Origin: Asterella californica
Lineage: Eukaryota > Streptophyta > Marchantiopsida > Marchantiales > Aytoniaceae
Length of the DNA stretch: 64,000 nucleotides
Direction: 5' to 3'
Assembly (NCBI GenBank): GCA_036924285.1
Contig: JAYKYS010000002.1
Location: 38,610,501-38,674,500, forward strand
Below, one piece after another: positions 20,950 through 31,578 of this stretch (positions are counted from its first letter, which is position 1; every line of letters begins with the position of its first letter). The position numbers and the translations under genes were made by a program. The notes under the pieces are model-generated. The model searched no databases. It was not told the DNA's origin and saw only the letters and a program-made list of their open reading frames with translations.

Positions 20950-23900
20950 GCACTGATCCAGGTTGAAGAGGCTTCTCTTGGACCTTAGCCCGCTTCTCCA
21001 TCAACTCCATAGCTGGCTAGATCTCGATGCTGAAAAAGGCACTGAACTCCTCCTGTCTTCTTCTCGTGGAAGTCATGTTTATATCGACATAACAATCTTC
21101 GGCCGCTTTCTTGTCTTCCCGAGGTATCTATACCTCTTCCATCATGGTGATCTTCTCCTTCTACACTCGAGAAGATGCTACTCTCAGTGTGTTTCTGGGT
21201 GGAAGATCTCTTCCTACCGTAGAGATAGACGTCTTCTCTGTGCAACCACCTGTCGTAGTCAGAACATCGATCTAGAGTCTTTGGAAAACTCCATGTAGTC
21301 GTAGGAACTGTCTTCCCAAAAGGTCTTAGTGCCGAGGTGGTGGTGGGATAGAGCTTTCCACCGACATGAATGTGAGAACCTCGGTTATGAGCTAGAGAAG
21401 GGGAAGATTTCAACAATCACTTCAGAGAAATGACATGTACTTGAGAGTAATACATGCCTCTCCTGGAAGATCGACATGGGAGGAATGGATGGAAGGTGGA
21501 TGCTTATCGAGAGCCGAAGAAGCATCTTCTGGGGAAGCTGTATCTTCATCTTTTCTCCAAGGGAAAGGCTCAGAAGGTCCGACCCCTCGAAGATCAAGAT
21601 GTGGAGTTCCTAGAAGCTGTTTGGGCAGGAGAAGTCGTCAATTAGGACGTATTCTTCCATGCTTCGTCCACGCCGAGTTAGCTTACTTGGGCACCCTAGC
21701 AAGAGGACATCTCACCCCTTTCTTCTACTACATGTATGTGTCCAAGAGAGATCTGAAAGAGACTCAGTTGGCCAATTATGGACCAGCGGGACAGCAAGAG
21801 ATCAAGGAGGAGACCTCGGAGGAAGAAGATCGAGCAGGTGTCATGCCTTCCCTCCCCCCTCCCACTCTGTTACACTAAACCACAACATACTTGTTATGAG
21901 CCTAAGGCTCAGTCGTTACCAAGTCCTCACAGTCCAGCTTCCACTCTCAGAAGACGAATCTAGTCTTCCAGAAGACAGCTATTCCGTCTTTCGGGATTCT
22001 AACAGTGCTTTCTAAGTATCTCTCGTCTTCCGTGCTATATCTAAGCAAGCAAAACATCGCATGGATTCCTAAGAAGACAATCCATCTTGTAATTCATCCT
22101 ACTTCCTAATAGAAGATGAGAAGATACATGAGAAGTTAAGTCTACAAAAGGTTCAAAGGAAGGCTGGGGACTCTTGCGGTGATAGTGATCTCCAAGAAGA
22201 CCCTCGGGACAGCTTCTAGTGAACTGACGTCTTCAGAAGACTTCCCGCAATTAGACTTCTCATCACTGATCTCACATGTCATCAGCTTCCTACACTCAAT
22301 CTAACCTCACAAGAGTGCCTCAGGAAAGACCGGACACTAATCAGAAGATGATCATCGTTCGGGAGGATGATTCCAGTGACACGGAGGACGCGTCATCACC
22401 AAGGAGAATGAGACCTAGGAGCATTCCTAGGAAGAGCATCCTCTGACGACCTCTGCCTTGACAAGTACATGGTTTCGAGAAGGCAGGGCTACCCAGACCT
22501 CTTCCAGCAGACCTTGTCGATGAATTCCAATCCCACGTGAAGAAATCGAGGCCCAACTCCTTGATGAAAGGTTTGACCACGATCAGCTCTACTTGTGATA
22601 ACACAAGCCCTCGCGGATGCATTGTTATTTCGGACTTCTGTTACACTATACCACATATGCTTGCTATGAGCCTAAGACCCAATCCTTACCAGGCCCTCAC
22701 AGTCTAACTTCTACTCTTAGAAGATGAATTTAGTCTTCTAGAAGACAGCTATTCTGTCTTCCAGAATTATAATAGTGCTTCCTAAGTGCATCACATCTTT
22801 CGATCTACATCTACGCAATCTTAACTAAGCAAGACATCTCATGGATTCCCAAGAAGACAATCCACCTTGCAATTCATCCTACTTCCTAACAAAAGATGAA
22901 GAGATACTTGAGAAGCGAAGCATGCGAATCAATCAGAAGAAGGTTGAGGACTCCTGTTGTCACAATGACCTCCAAGAAGACTCCCGAGATAGCTTCTGGT
23001 TAACTAACATCTTCAAAAGCCTCCCCGCATCTAGGCTTCTCATCACTGGTCTCAAATGTCTACATGCAATCTATCCTCACAACAGACACTGAACATTCGC
23101 ACTCTATCTTACGACTCCTCACCTCGCATACGAAGAAGCTTGCTCCGTAAAGAGAAGACATGACCCTTGACATTGCTCTCTAGATTTTACCAGCAAGACT
23201 TCTCACAATTTTCATCTAAAGTTTGGGAAAAAGAAAGAACAAGCTGTTATGGATCAGATAGAAGAGACCCGTAGAGGACCCTCACATCTTCCTACGCATT
23301 CTACCAGCCTTTTCAATCTTCTAGCTCTCTAGGAAGATGTGGATTTGAGAAGTCAAGAAGCTTGGGAGGCACTGGCCTGATTCTCAATTTCCTGCTTCTT
23401 GAAACAATCATCAACTCTCAGTTTCACTATGGATTCACATCAAGCTTCTCACAATTCGATTCCAATCCAATCCAAGCTACTTGATGTGAATTCAAAAATT
23501 TAGCTTTTGGGAATGTCCAGACATTCAAACGAGTCTTCTGTCTATGGATTCTGGAACAGAACCACATTGGGGTAAGAAAATTGATAGACAGAACAAAGGA
23601 TTTTGTAACAAGGGGGAGAAGAAGCTCAAATTCGAGTCTTCGGGAAGAGATTGGGAAGAGGGCTCTCGAAATTTGGATAGCGCTTCCGTGTCCAATTCTC
23701 TCTAGAGAAATTTCAAGGAAGGAGAGGGATCGGTAGACTCCCTGCAAGCAATCGAGGAAGCGTGGAAACACAAGAACAAAAAGGACGGAAGCGATGAAAA
23801 AAGAAAAAGAAGCGAGAAGAACCTCAATATTGCGCTTCCAATGTGCTATCCTTCTGCTTCACTTCTTGAGACGTCTTCTACGCACCTAAGTAATTCGATT

Positions 23901-24540
23901 CTGCTCATGATGTCTTTGTCTTGCTATGATCCTCTTTTCATCTTCGACTTCGAGCTGCTGCGATCTTGAAGCTTCCAATCCTCGATTCTTTTTTTCGGTT
24001 CCTAAATTTTCAATCTTTGATTCTCTAGGAACTCATGCCTTCTTCTAGTTTGAGTTCTCTTCTTGCTGGAAGACGATTATCCTCAATCTCGCACTGGAAT
24101 TCTCTCTACGTGCCTCCATTGTCTCCCTCGATTTTGAATTGAGTAGAGAAGAAGAAGAAAAAGATACGATGCCTCTTCTCATGAGCTTCTTTGTCTACTC
24201 CCTCGCATTTTAGATAAAGGTGTTGTCAGTCCTGGTCCTACCTACTACGGCGTGGCTGTCTTTTAGGTGCACCACACAGTTACATGTTCACCCAGTTGGT
24301 GCGAGGTTGGTGCTTCCAGCAGTTACAGTCACAGTCTTCTTGGGAAGCACACTTTGTCTTCTGACTTCCGTGTTCCGGCTTCAGAAGAAGTTGACTTCTT
24401 CTCACGAATTCGCCTTAAGTTCATGTTCTCGCTAAGCATAGTGTAAACTTAAGTAATAAGGTTACTTCAATTATATAGAAACATCATTAACTTAAAAGAT
24501 TTTGAGAAAATCTCAAATCTTGTAAATTGTGGACACCACA
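20950..24540 (-). mobile_element. Scrambled RT-B LTR pieces
   Basis: Five abutting pieces of the RT-B LTR alternate in orientation: about 20950-21360 (-), 21362-21875 (+), 21876-22320 (-), 22325-22445 (+) and 22446-24540 (-). The plus pieces encode LEDRHGRNGWKVDAYREPKK (21463 on) and REDDSSDTEDASSPRRM (22360 on). The minus pieces encode NIQPAMEL-like residues near 21020 and HPRGLVLSQVELIVVKPFIK (22620 downward). The right edge ends ...GTGGACACCACA at 24540. On the minus strand this is the TGTGGTG start of the LTR, the same edge as 39514. The frames are broken everywhere. Confidence 0.78.
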
Positions 24541-26060
24541 CCTACCTATGCGTCTCATTTCTCCCACCTACGCCAGCGCGCTTCTCCCGCTTGGACTTTT
24601 TCTTCCTCGGATGGATGTTCGCTTTGGATGTACCACTATTCCAAACCGGAAAAAAGATTTACATGATGACACTAGCTACCAAGAAAACCAATCGCCCTTG
24701 AATTCTCCCAACATGCATCCAAAAAGTGTACTTCTGGTCGAGTGAGAGAAAATGACAACCATTGATGTAATGAAGTGAATGTAAAAGATATTGGCTCTGG
24801 ACTTGGCTCTTGACTTGAGAAAATTACGTGAAAAAATAGAATGATCATTGAACTTACTACATTGACTTACATATTTATTAAGAAGCTGGAATACAATACT
24901 GGTTCTAAGACATGTTTATAAAGAAACAGGAATACGGTACATGTTAGAGTTGACTATTGTTATTTATAGAAATCACTAAGATCAGCATATTTAAATATTG
25001 ATAACTATTCTGTACAAAGCACACTTGGATGTTTTCCAAGAAAAAACAATAAATAAAACAAGCAGAACAGTTCTCCTTCTGCCATAAAATAGAGTCTGCG
25101 AACAATAAAAAATAATGTATAACTTTTAAATTTATTAACCAACCCTTTCCACATAAAGGTTAGAGAATAAATTAAATGTCCTTGTATATTCCCCTCTTCC
25201 GGACTTGGAAGAGGGGAATATGCAATGAAGTCAAGAATGAAAAGTCCAGAATTCCTGAAAGTCCCTTGTTCAGATTCGCGCTTCGCACCATCAGTCATCA
25301 ACTAGTTCGTCATTAGTCATACTGCATTTTGCACGTTTCAACCTTCTAGGCTCCTTCTTGTTTACAGTCGGCTACTACATTTCCTCCATGTTTGAACTAC
25401 TTCAGTTATACAAATTATTGGTTGAACCCTAGTCACAATATTCCGAATAGAGAAAATTAGATGATACTGTTCAATTTTGTTATTTTTCCAATCAATCAAG
25501 TATCATTTACTCAGGGTAGATGTTATGTTTTATCACTATGTGAACATTATTTTGTTTACTCCAAAATAAAAATATCTATCATAAAAAAAAGCTATAACCC
25601 AGAGTTTCAAGTGAAATATATTTTGACTCTTAAGGTTGTTCTTGATATCGTCACATACTTGCCTCGAAGTACTGACGAAAAAGAAGCTCTTAGACGTTTT
25701 AAGTTTCCCCATGACGTTTGTGATAGAACTTACTTCAAGAAGACAATAGTTCACATAAACAGTATAACTTTGTTTCGTGGTACTACAAGAGGCATAAGGT
25801 ATTTAGTTCATTACATCTTATCACATTAACTCTTCATTTCAAGAGTTGCATGTTAGTAACAAGGAACCACATGTGATGGCTGGGTTAATTATGGAGCATA
25901 CTTTTGGTATTTAAAATATCAGTTCCAAAATGTTGTCACTTGGGCATCATAGTTTTGTGTTGCACAGTATATTACTCAAGAACAACATTATATGTAAGAT
26001 ACAATTATTTCTTTTAGAGTCGAAGTTACAGAAATGCATATTAACTTGGGTTCAGTTCGT
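24541..26060. other. Unassigned AT-rich stretch
   Basis: No repeat partner within the window and no recognisable protein. A plus-strand open frame at 25461-25829 (122 codons) has no motif I know and AT-biased composition, so I do not call it a gene. A perfect hairpin lies at 25186-25221. This may be the older host sequence into which RT-E was placed. Confidence 0.5.
25186..25221. repeat. Perfect 15-bp hairpin
   Basis: ATATTCCCCTCTTCC at 25186-25200 pairs exactly with 25207-25221 around the 6-base loop GGACTT. It stands in AT-rich DNA with no gene next to it. It could act as an RNA hairpin or be a remnant of a small inverted-repeat element. Confidence 0.7.
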
Positions 26061-26349
26061 TGTCACGTCAGTTTGGGCACCTTGGTTAGGTTGACCAAGT
26101 GCGAAGTGGCGCATCCCGGTAAGGCCCTTAGTGCCGTCAGGACGAGTTGGTGAGAGAGCCCACTAGGGGTAAACTTCGCAGGTAGGGCTTGGAGGCCTTA
26201 GTTCTTTGAGTTGAGCCTTCAAACTCCAGGCTATGGTGGATAGTCTAGTTGAGTGTAACCCGGATTCTCTTCGTGCTTAGAGTGGGTTTGGCTTGACCGT
26301 TTGTGAGTAATCCTTGTTGTGGTGTTGGAGATGGTAATTTCTCTATTCA
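26061..26349 (+). repeat. RT-E left LTR
   Basis: It begins TGTCACGTCAGTTTGGGCAC and ends TTCTCTATTCA. Similarity to 53814-54096 starts exactly at TG and ends a few bases past CA, apart from one 6-base gap. I read these as the paired LTRs. Alternatively the right LTR begins at 53597 and this left copy is truncated. The flanks show no clear target duplication. Confidence 0.65.
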
Positions 26350-27631
26350 GATTACTCAAAGAACTGAGTGCAGGTCGAGGCGGAGTTCAGTAAGAGCTCG
26401 CTGATCTGAAATCTGAAATCGTCCGCTGGTATCTTCGAGTGTTGTCGTTCGTGGTTGATCGTTTGGTGTTATGATCGAGGAGTGTGGATGCATGCTACAT
26501 TGCTGGTCGCAAATCGAATTGCTGTTGTTGGGATCGAGTGGAGATTTCTGTCATGCGGAAGCGCTGCAGAAATTTTGCGGAATGTTCTTGAAGTGTGTTG
26601 TTGGAGCCGGATTGCGCGTTTGGGCATGGCAGCTGAAATACTTGTCAATGTTGGGCCGGAGTGGGCTCTTTGGAAGCGCATTGGAGAGACGAATCTAGTG
26701 CACTAAGTTTCGTGGAGTTTGGCCAAGGACTGAAGAAGTTATGGCATGTCGAAGTAGAGGCTTCGAGGAGCAGAGGTGCGTGAGTGCGGAGGCGTGAGAG
26801 CGGAGTGCGAGAGTGCGGAGGCGGAGCGGAGCGGAGCTGAGCCTGAGCCCGCGCCCGCCGCAAGCCAGCTTGCTGGCGTGCGTGAGAGAGGTATCCAAGT
26901 TCTAGTGTGTGGGAAGTGTAAAACCAGCTGGTCACCCATCCCAACACTATTTCTGGACCTGGACTCCTGACTTTGTAGTCTTAGCTTTGGCTTTACCACT
27001 AGACCAATAGCTCTTGGTGTCCTACAGGGATGCGTGCAAGTACTTATGGACTTGTTTAAGGTAGTAGGAGATCTTCTCGCACGTTCCTAGAGGAGTGGTA
27101 GGGCGACCCCATAGTATTAGGGGTAAGCTATAGTTGTGGTAGTGTTTGCCTATATCGTAGAGACGCGTATGTAGGCAGTTGGTGGCAGTTGTCTTGGATG
27201 AGCTAGTAGAGCTACCACGTGGATGTTTTTGGAGCTACTAGAGGTGTGGACATCTAGTTAGTGACCTCCAGTGTCAGTTACAACAGTTGGTGACCATATA
27301 TTGTGCATGTGGTCACCGACGAGGAGACGTCAGTCCGGGTGGGGCTGGGTTTCTCTTTATGTGAATGTTTGAGTGTGGAGGGTTATCGTTTGGACTTCTT
27401 GTGGTTGGAACCCCTCCATATTCTGCTTCCTGTTTGTGCGCCGCGTTTGCTTGTGTTGGTGCTTGATTTCCGGAGTGAGTTCACTCCAGTGTGCTGTCGA
27501 TAGTGAGGTTGGAGTTGCGGACCAGTCAGACTATCTTTGTCTCTCTCACGGTGCGGTTGGAGTGACGACCAACAGACCGTGAGAGGCTGCCTGTGGTGAT
27601 GGCAGGTACAGGTTGCCCTTACCTTGACCGT
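26350..27631 (+). other. RT-E leader region, first part
   Basis: This lies between the left LTR and the point where RT-D was inserted. It is GC-rich in places (26760-26880 is a low-complexity run of GGAGCG-like words). Short open frames on both strands have no recognisable motif. It probably represents the 5' untranslated leader and perhaps the start of gag. No clear tRNA primer site was found, though a partial match to the initiator-tRNA-Met site (TGGTATC) lies at 26427. Confidence 0.45.
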
Positions 27632-28919
27632 TGTCGGAGTGTAATCCGTCTACCTAGGAAAGCGCCGGGCTTCTGGCTGTGGTTGTTCACTCAAGAGGTT
27701 GGCTTTCAGGTCACAATAGGGCTATAAACACTCACACAGATGTGTAAGATGTAGTAATATACCCAGAAGGCGAAATTCAGGTCTAGCTGGCAATAATAGG
27801 ATTCGGCGGTGAACTTTGACACTCACGGAGAGGAAAACTATGAAGGTTTAGACCTCTAAACTTCCCCTACATGCAAATGAGGTACTACTGAACTCACAAA
27901 CGAAATTTCAGCCTGAGATCAAATTCTGACACGGAGATATGAACAGAAAAGTTTTGAGCAAGAAAACTACGGCAATTTCTGGTACCTAGCTGGCTATTTC
28001 AACCTATAACAGGAGTTTGGCTCGATCAATTTCGAAGTTTCTTACAGGATTTGCAGTCTACAGGGTGCTGAACATCCCTGTGAAGTTGGGACTCCTGAAT
28101 GTACACAGAACTGTAGATCTCCTCCTCTGAAGTCGCTGCTCTAGATTAAGAGCTTTTCAGACCCCCTCAGCTTCAGCGGCCGCCCTGAATTACTCAGTTG
28201 CTCAATCGATATGAAACTTTTTGTGAAATCGTAGCCCTGCTGGCGGAGAACACAACCTCGAAGTTTTGAAGCAATTTCCTCAAATCTGCTGCGAGTGACA
28301 CTGAAAACCCTAAATCCAACCAAAATGATTCAATTCTAGCACAATCCGAACTTCAATTGCTCATAACTCCGTCTTTATTGACTCAAATCGATCGAAATTT
28401 TCACTGGAAGTGCTTGGCATGACGAGACCTCTCTCCCTGTGCTCTCCGATTTTGAAGATCCCTCACCAAATGCTCGAACTCCACTCTAGAGCTCTGTTTC
28501 TAAATTTAGAGTTTAACAAAAGACAAAAATGGACCAATGGGAGTTCATAGCTCCACTTGGTTGTCCTTTAGTACCCTAAACCATGTGGCAACTTAGTTTT
28601 ACTCATAGGCTACCACGTCAAGCCCCCTAGAGTGCCAACGTAAAACTTAAATTACTTAAAACGACACGTAGCCCCGAAAAATAAAATAACTTAAATCAGC
28701 TAGAAAGCGTGCACGGGCGACACGCAAATACAAACCATGAGCTTAACCCCTATCAACATGGTAATCAACCTACTTAGACTCAAAATAGTGTTAACACCGT
28801 ATGCAAAGGTGTCAAACATATACATAAACGACTAAAAGTAATATAAGCTAACTTCTAGAACTACTAAACTCAAGCGTCGGAGTAGAAATATAACATGTAG
28901 CCGCCAAGTAGCGCGACAT
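27632..28919 (-). repeat. RT-D 3' LTR
   Basis: 1288 bp, nearly identical to 44916-46197. On the minus strand it begins TGTCGCGCTACTTGGCGG after the polypurine tract and ends ATTACACTCCGACA. RT-G carries a related, more diverged LTR at 56889-58324. Confidence 0.95.
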
Positions 28920-28934
28920 CCACCCCCTCTGAAT
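28920..28934 (-). other. RT-D polypurine tract
   Basis: On the minus strand TTCAGAGGGGGTGGA directly precedes the TG of the 3' LTR. Its core resembles the tract of RT-C (GGAGGGGGTGAA). Confidence 0.75.
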
Positions 28935-28964
28935 CTGCACATCCTCCGGTATGTGCCATCTAGA

Positions 28965-29585
28965 TCAAGACTCTTCAGCTTCGACTTCAAACTCATCTTC
29001 AACCTGCATTGAGTCTTCAGCTTCATCCTCTGTAAACTCTGCAACGTTCCGATCCTCCCCTCTCCTTCTAAAGAGCTTGATTCTCTTTCCTGCGACTGGT
29101 ATCTTGAGCACTGCACCATCTAACTCTCTCAAGGAGTATGTGGCATTATCATAAACTTCTAACACCACATAAGGTCCAAACCATCTCTTGGAGAACTTTC
29201 TGATAGTGCTATGCTGATTATCAAGACTACTATCATAGACTAACACCCAATCACCTTCTTTAACTGGTTTGGGTCGTAATCTATGCGTTCTATCAAATCT
29301 GCCTTTGTTTCTCTCTCTAGCAGTCTTCAACCTTTCCACAACTTTGGCAACATCCTTAGGTCTCCGTTCTAACTGTTGGATCCTTAATGCAAGAAGATCC
29401 TCCGTACTTCTACCATCTTCCCATGGCAAAACATTCCAAGTAGGCACAACCTCCTCAATCGGCATCATAAGTTTTTGCCCTAGTATCAACTCTGCTGGCA
29501 TGTAACCTGTAACGGTACTATGAGTTGTACGATCTGCCCACAAAGCAAATGGTAGCAGTCTAGGCCAATCACGGATCACGGCCAT
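28965..29585 (-). pseudogene. pol: RT-D integrase C-terminal part
   Basis: This continues the integrase cut at 39515 by the RT-B insertion. It starts within WPRLLPFALWADRTTHSTV, which is also present beside the right-hand junction because 103 bp are duplicated. It then carries the GPY-type region (DWVLVYDSSLDNQHSTIRKF, RWFGPYVVLEVYDNATYSL) and an acidic tail that ends without a chromodomain. The first three residues of the frame come from the junction and are not native. The equivalent part of RT-C is 17245-17871. Confidence 0.88.
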
Positions 29586-29595
29586 CCGTTACAGG

Positions 29596-31464
29596 TTACA
29601 TGCCAGCAGAGTTCATCCAAGGAAGATCACGGATCAACGGATCGATCACCTTGGAAAGCTTCAGCTTCTTCCCATGAGCAACCTCCATCTCTTGGAGATC
29701 ATCCGGGTTCACCATTCCTTCAGTGTGACTGTACTCACTAGCATCGAAATATTCCGATTTGGGAGCTTCTTCTCGTTCAGATTCGTCTTCTGGAAGACCA
29801 ACTGTTGGACCTTTCGAAGAGAAGACGGTATTCTCGTCTTCTGGAAGACCAACTATCGGATCTTCCGAAGAGAAGACGGTATTCTCGTCTTCTGGAAGAC
29901 CAACTATCGGATCTTCCGAAGGGAAGACGGTATTCTCGTCTTCTGGAAGCTCTTCTTCCGCAATCTCGTAGCACTCAATGTATCCACATACCACATCTTC
30001 TACTTTCTCTGCTACTTCTGTAGTACACACGTTATTCACCATAAACTCATTATACCGTTCATCACTGTCAGAAGACGCAGCCGAGTCTTCTGAAGTGTAC
30101 CCCTCTGTTGTAGACGGTGTTTCACCTTGGTGTCCAATCTTGATCCAAGGAAGCGAGACTTTACTCTTCTCATCAGACTTGGGTGTAAGATTGGGAAATC
30201 TCAAACGATGCCTTCTCCAGTCGGTATTCACATTTGCAGCATACAGCCATGGTCTTCCTATCAACACCTGATATCCAACCTTAGCTACAGGTCGCAAAAT
30301 GATGTAAGTGAGGTAAAAAGATACTCCACCAATTACCGTCAAGACATCTTTTAGTTGCCCCAAAGGTCGTCTTCTGGTCTGGTCCGTCATTCTGAGAATT
30401 CTCGGAGTAGGCTGGAACTCAGTGAAGCCTAGGGCATGCGCCGTTTCTTCCGTCATGATGTTAACTCCAGAGCCGGAATCAATGGGTACCTTCTTCAGAA
30501 GACAGCCATGGATCTCCATATCAAGTTCTGGGGCTGCCAAGTCCTCATGCTCTATTCTTAAGATCGGGGTGCTCTTGGGAAGTTTAGCTGCCCTCCTCTT
30601 CCTCGATCCTCGAAGCACAGATTGTAACAACTTCCTGTAACCAGCGTTGTCATCCAACAGCTGTTGGAAGGTTACATCCGCCTTCTGATTCCACAAGTCT
30701 CGCAAGAAGTCGTAAGGAGATCTTTTTAGAAGAGTGACTGGTGTTTCCAACAGAGAAGATGTAGTAGCTGCTTCCTTGGGTGGAAGACCAGAAGAGTGTC
30801 TTCCCTCGACTGGAGGCTGTTCCCGTGAGACAGGTGTTGCCCTAGTCGGTGTAGGAAGCTGCTGTACTATCTTCCGTCTCTTCTCCAGCTCTTCTTGCAT
30901 GATCGCTTCAACCTCTTGTCTTATGTCAGGAGCAAAGTACTTCGGATCTTCTCGGTCGTAAGTAGGAGAAGACGGCCGCTCGGGAGAAGATGACCTCTCC
31001 TTACGCTGCTTCTTCTTCTTGACGTCCTTCTGGCGAGATTCTAACTTCCCTTTGCTTCTGGTACTTACCTTGAACACAGCTTCATCCAAAACTTCCTCCG
31101 GAGGCCAACTATCTGAATTCGGGTCAGGATTCCAAACAGTACCATCCGTCAAAGTGAGAGATGACGCTTCTTCAGGTGTCTTCATCTTCTGAGCTGCAGT
31201 CGTCTTCTGCAGCTGAGGTTCCTTTCCTTCGCGCTTCCCGGGGTCTGGTTCGTCTTCCTCGATATGGAGACAGTCCGTACAATCCCTAGGATCTTCTTCT
31301 TCTACCGTGATGTGCTGTACCACTGCTAACTCGAGCTTAGAAGATGATGCAGCTTCTGCAGGAGGTGTGGTATCTGCAAATCTCACCATTTGTCGTGGTC
31401 GTAAGGTGTGAGGACAATTCCTTGTGAAATGACCGGCTTCCTTACAGTTCCCACACAAGGGCAC
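29596..31464 (-). CDS. pr: RT-B gag-end and protease, truncated at 3' end
   Basis: This is the same frame as the upstream gag, separated from it by one TGA at 31579-31581. It starts near a zinc knuckle (CGNCKEAGHFTRNC), followed by a long acidic Ser/Glu/Pro-rich spacer. The aspartic protease lies at about 30250-30560, with active site PIDSGSGVNIMTEETA and the flap-side segment YQVLIGRPWLYAANVNTDWR. A 17-residue repeat (SEDPIVGLPEDENTVFS-like) occurs three times near 29805-29957. The last native residues are near VIDPLIRDLPW. The remaining six codons are filler, so RT is missing. Confidence 0.85.
   Translation of the reverse strand: MPLCGNCKEAGHFTRNCPHTLRPRQMVRFADTTPPAEAASSSKLELAVVQHITVEEEDPRDCTDCLHIEEDEPDPGKREGKEPQLQKTTAAQKMKTPEEASSLTLTDGTVWNPDPNSDSWPPEEVLDEAVFKVSTRSKGKLESRQKDVKKKKQRKERSSSPERPSSPTYDREDPKYFAPDIRQEVEAIMQEELEKRRKIVQQLPTPTRATPVSREQPPVEGRHSSGLPPKEAATTSSLLETPVTLLKRSPYDFLRDLWNQKADVTFQQLLDDNAGYRKLLQSVLRGSRKRRAAKLPKSTPILRIEHEDLAAPELDMEIHGCLLKKVPIDSGSGVNIMTEETAHALGFTEFQPTPRILRMTDQTRRRPLGQLKDVLTVIGGVSFYLTYIILRPVAKVGYQVLIGRPWLYAANVNTDWRRHRLRFPNLTPKSDEKSKVSLPWIKIGHQGETPSTTEGYTSEDSAASSDSDERYNEFMVNNVCTTEVAEKVEDVVCGYIECYEIAEEELPEDENTVFPSEDPIVGLPEDENTVFSSEDPIVGLPEDENTVFSSKGPTVGLPEDESEREEAPKSEYFDASEYSHTEGMVNPDDLQEMEVAHGKKLKLSKVIDPLIRDLPWMNSAGM
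29805..29957. repeat. 51-bp tandem repeat inside RT-B protease frame
   Basis: Three units of 51 bp (GAAGACGGTATTCTCGTCTT at 29821, again at 29872 and 29923) encode a 17-residue acidic repeat in the spacer after the protease. The frame is kept, so the array has grown or shrunk by whole units. Confidence 0.85.
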
Positions 31465-31578
31465 TTGCCCAATCTGTCTTCTCGGATGAGGACAGGTGGA
31501 CCACCAGTGTCCTGTCTCTCCACAATTATTGCACGCTCCAGGAAGAGGGTTGAGAGGTCGTTGTGATGAAGAAGGTTG

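Noticed and set aside
25461..25829. 122-codon open frame as a host gene
   Set aside because: AT-biased composition, no motif, no start context or neighbour supporting it.
26739..26999. Arg/Ala-rich open frames on both strands
   Set aside because: They come from a GC-rich low-complexity run, which is stop-poor in all frames.
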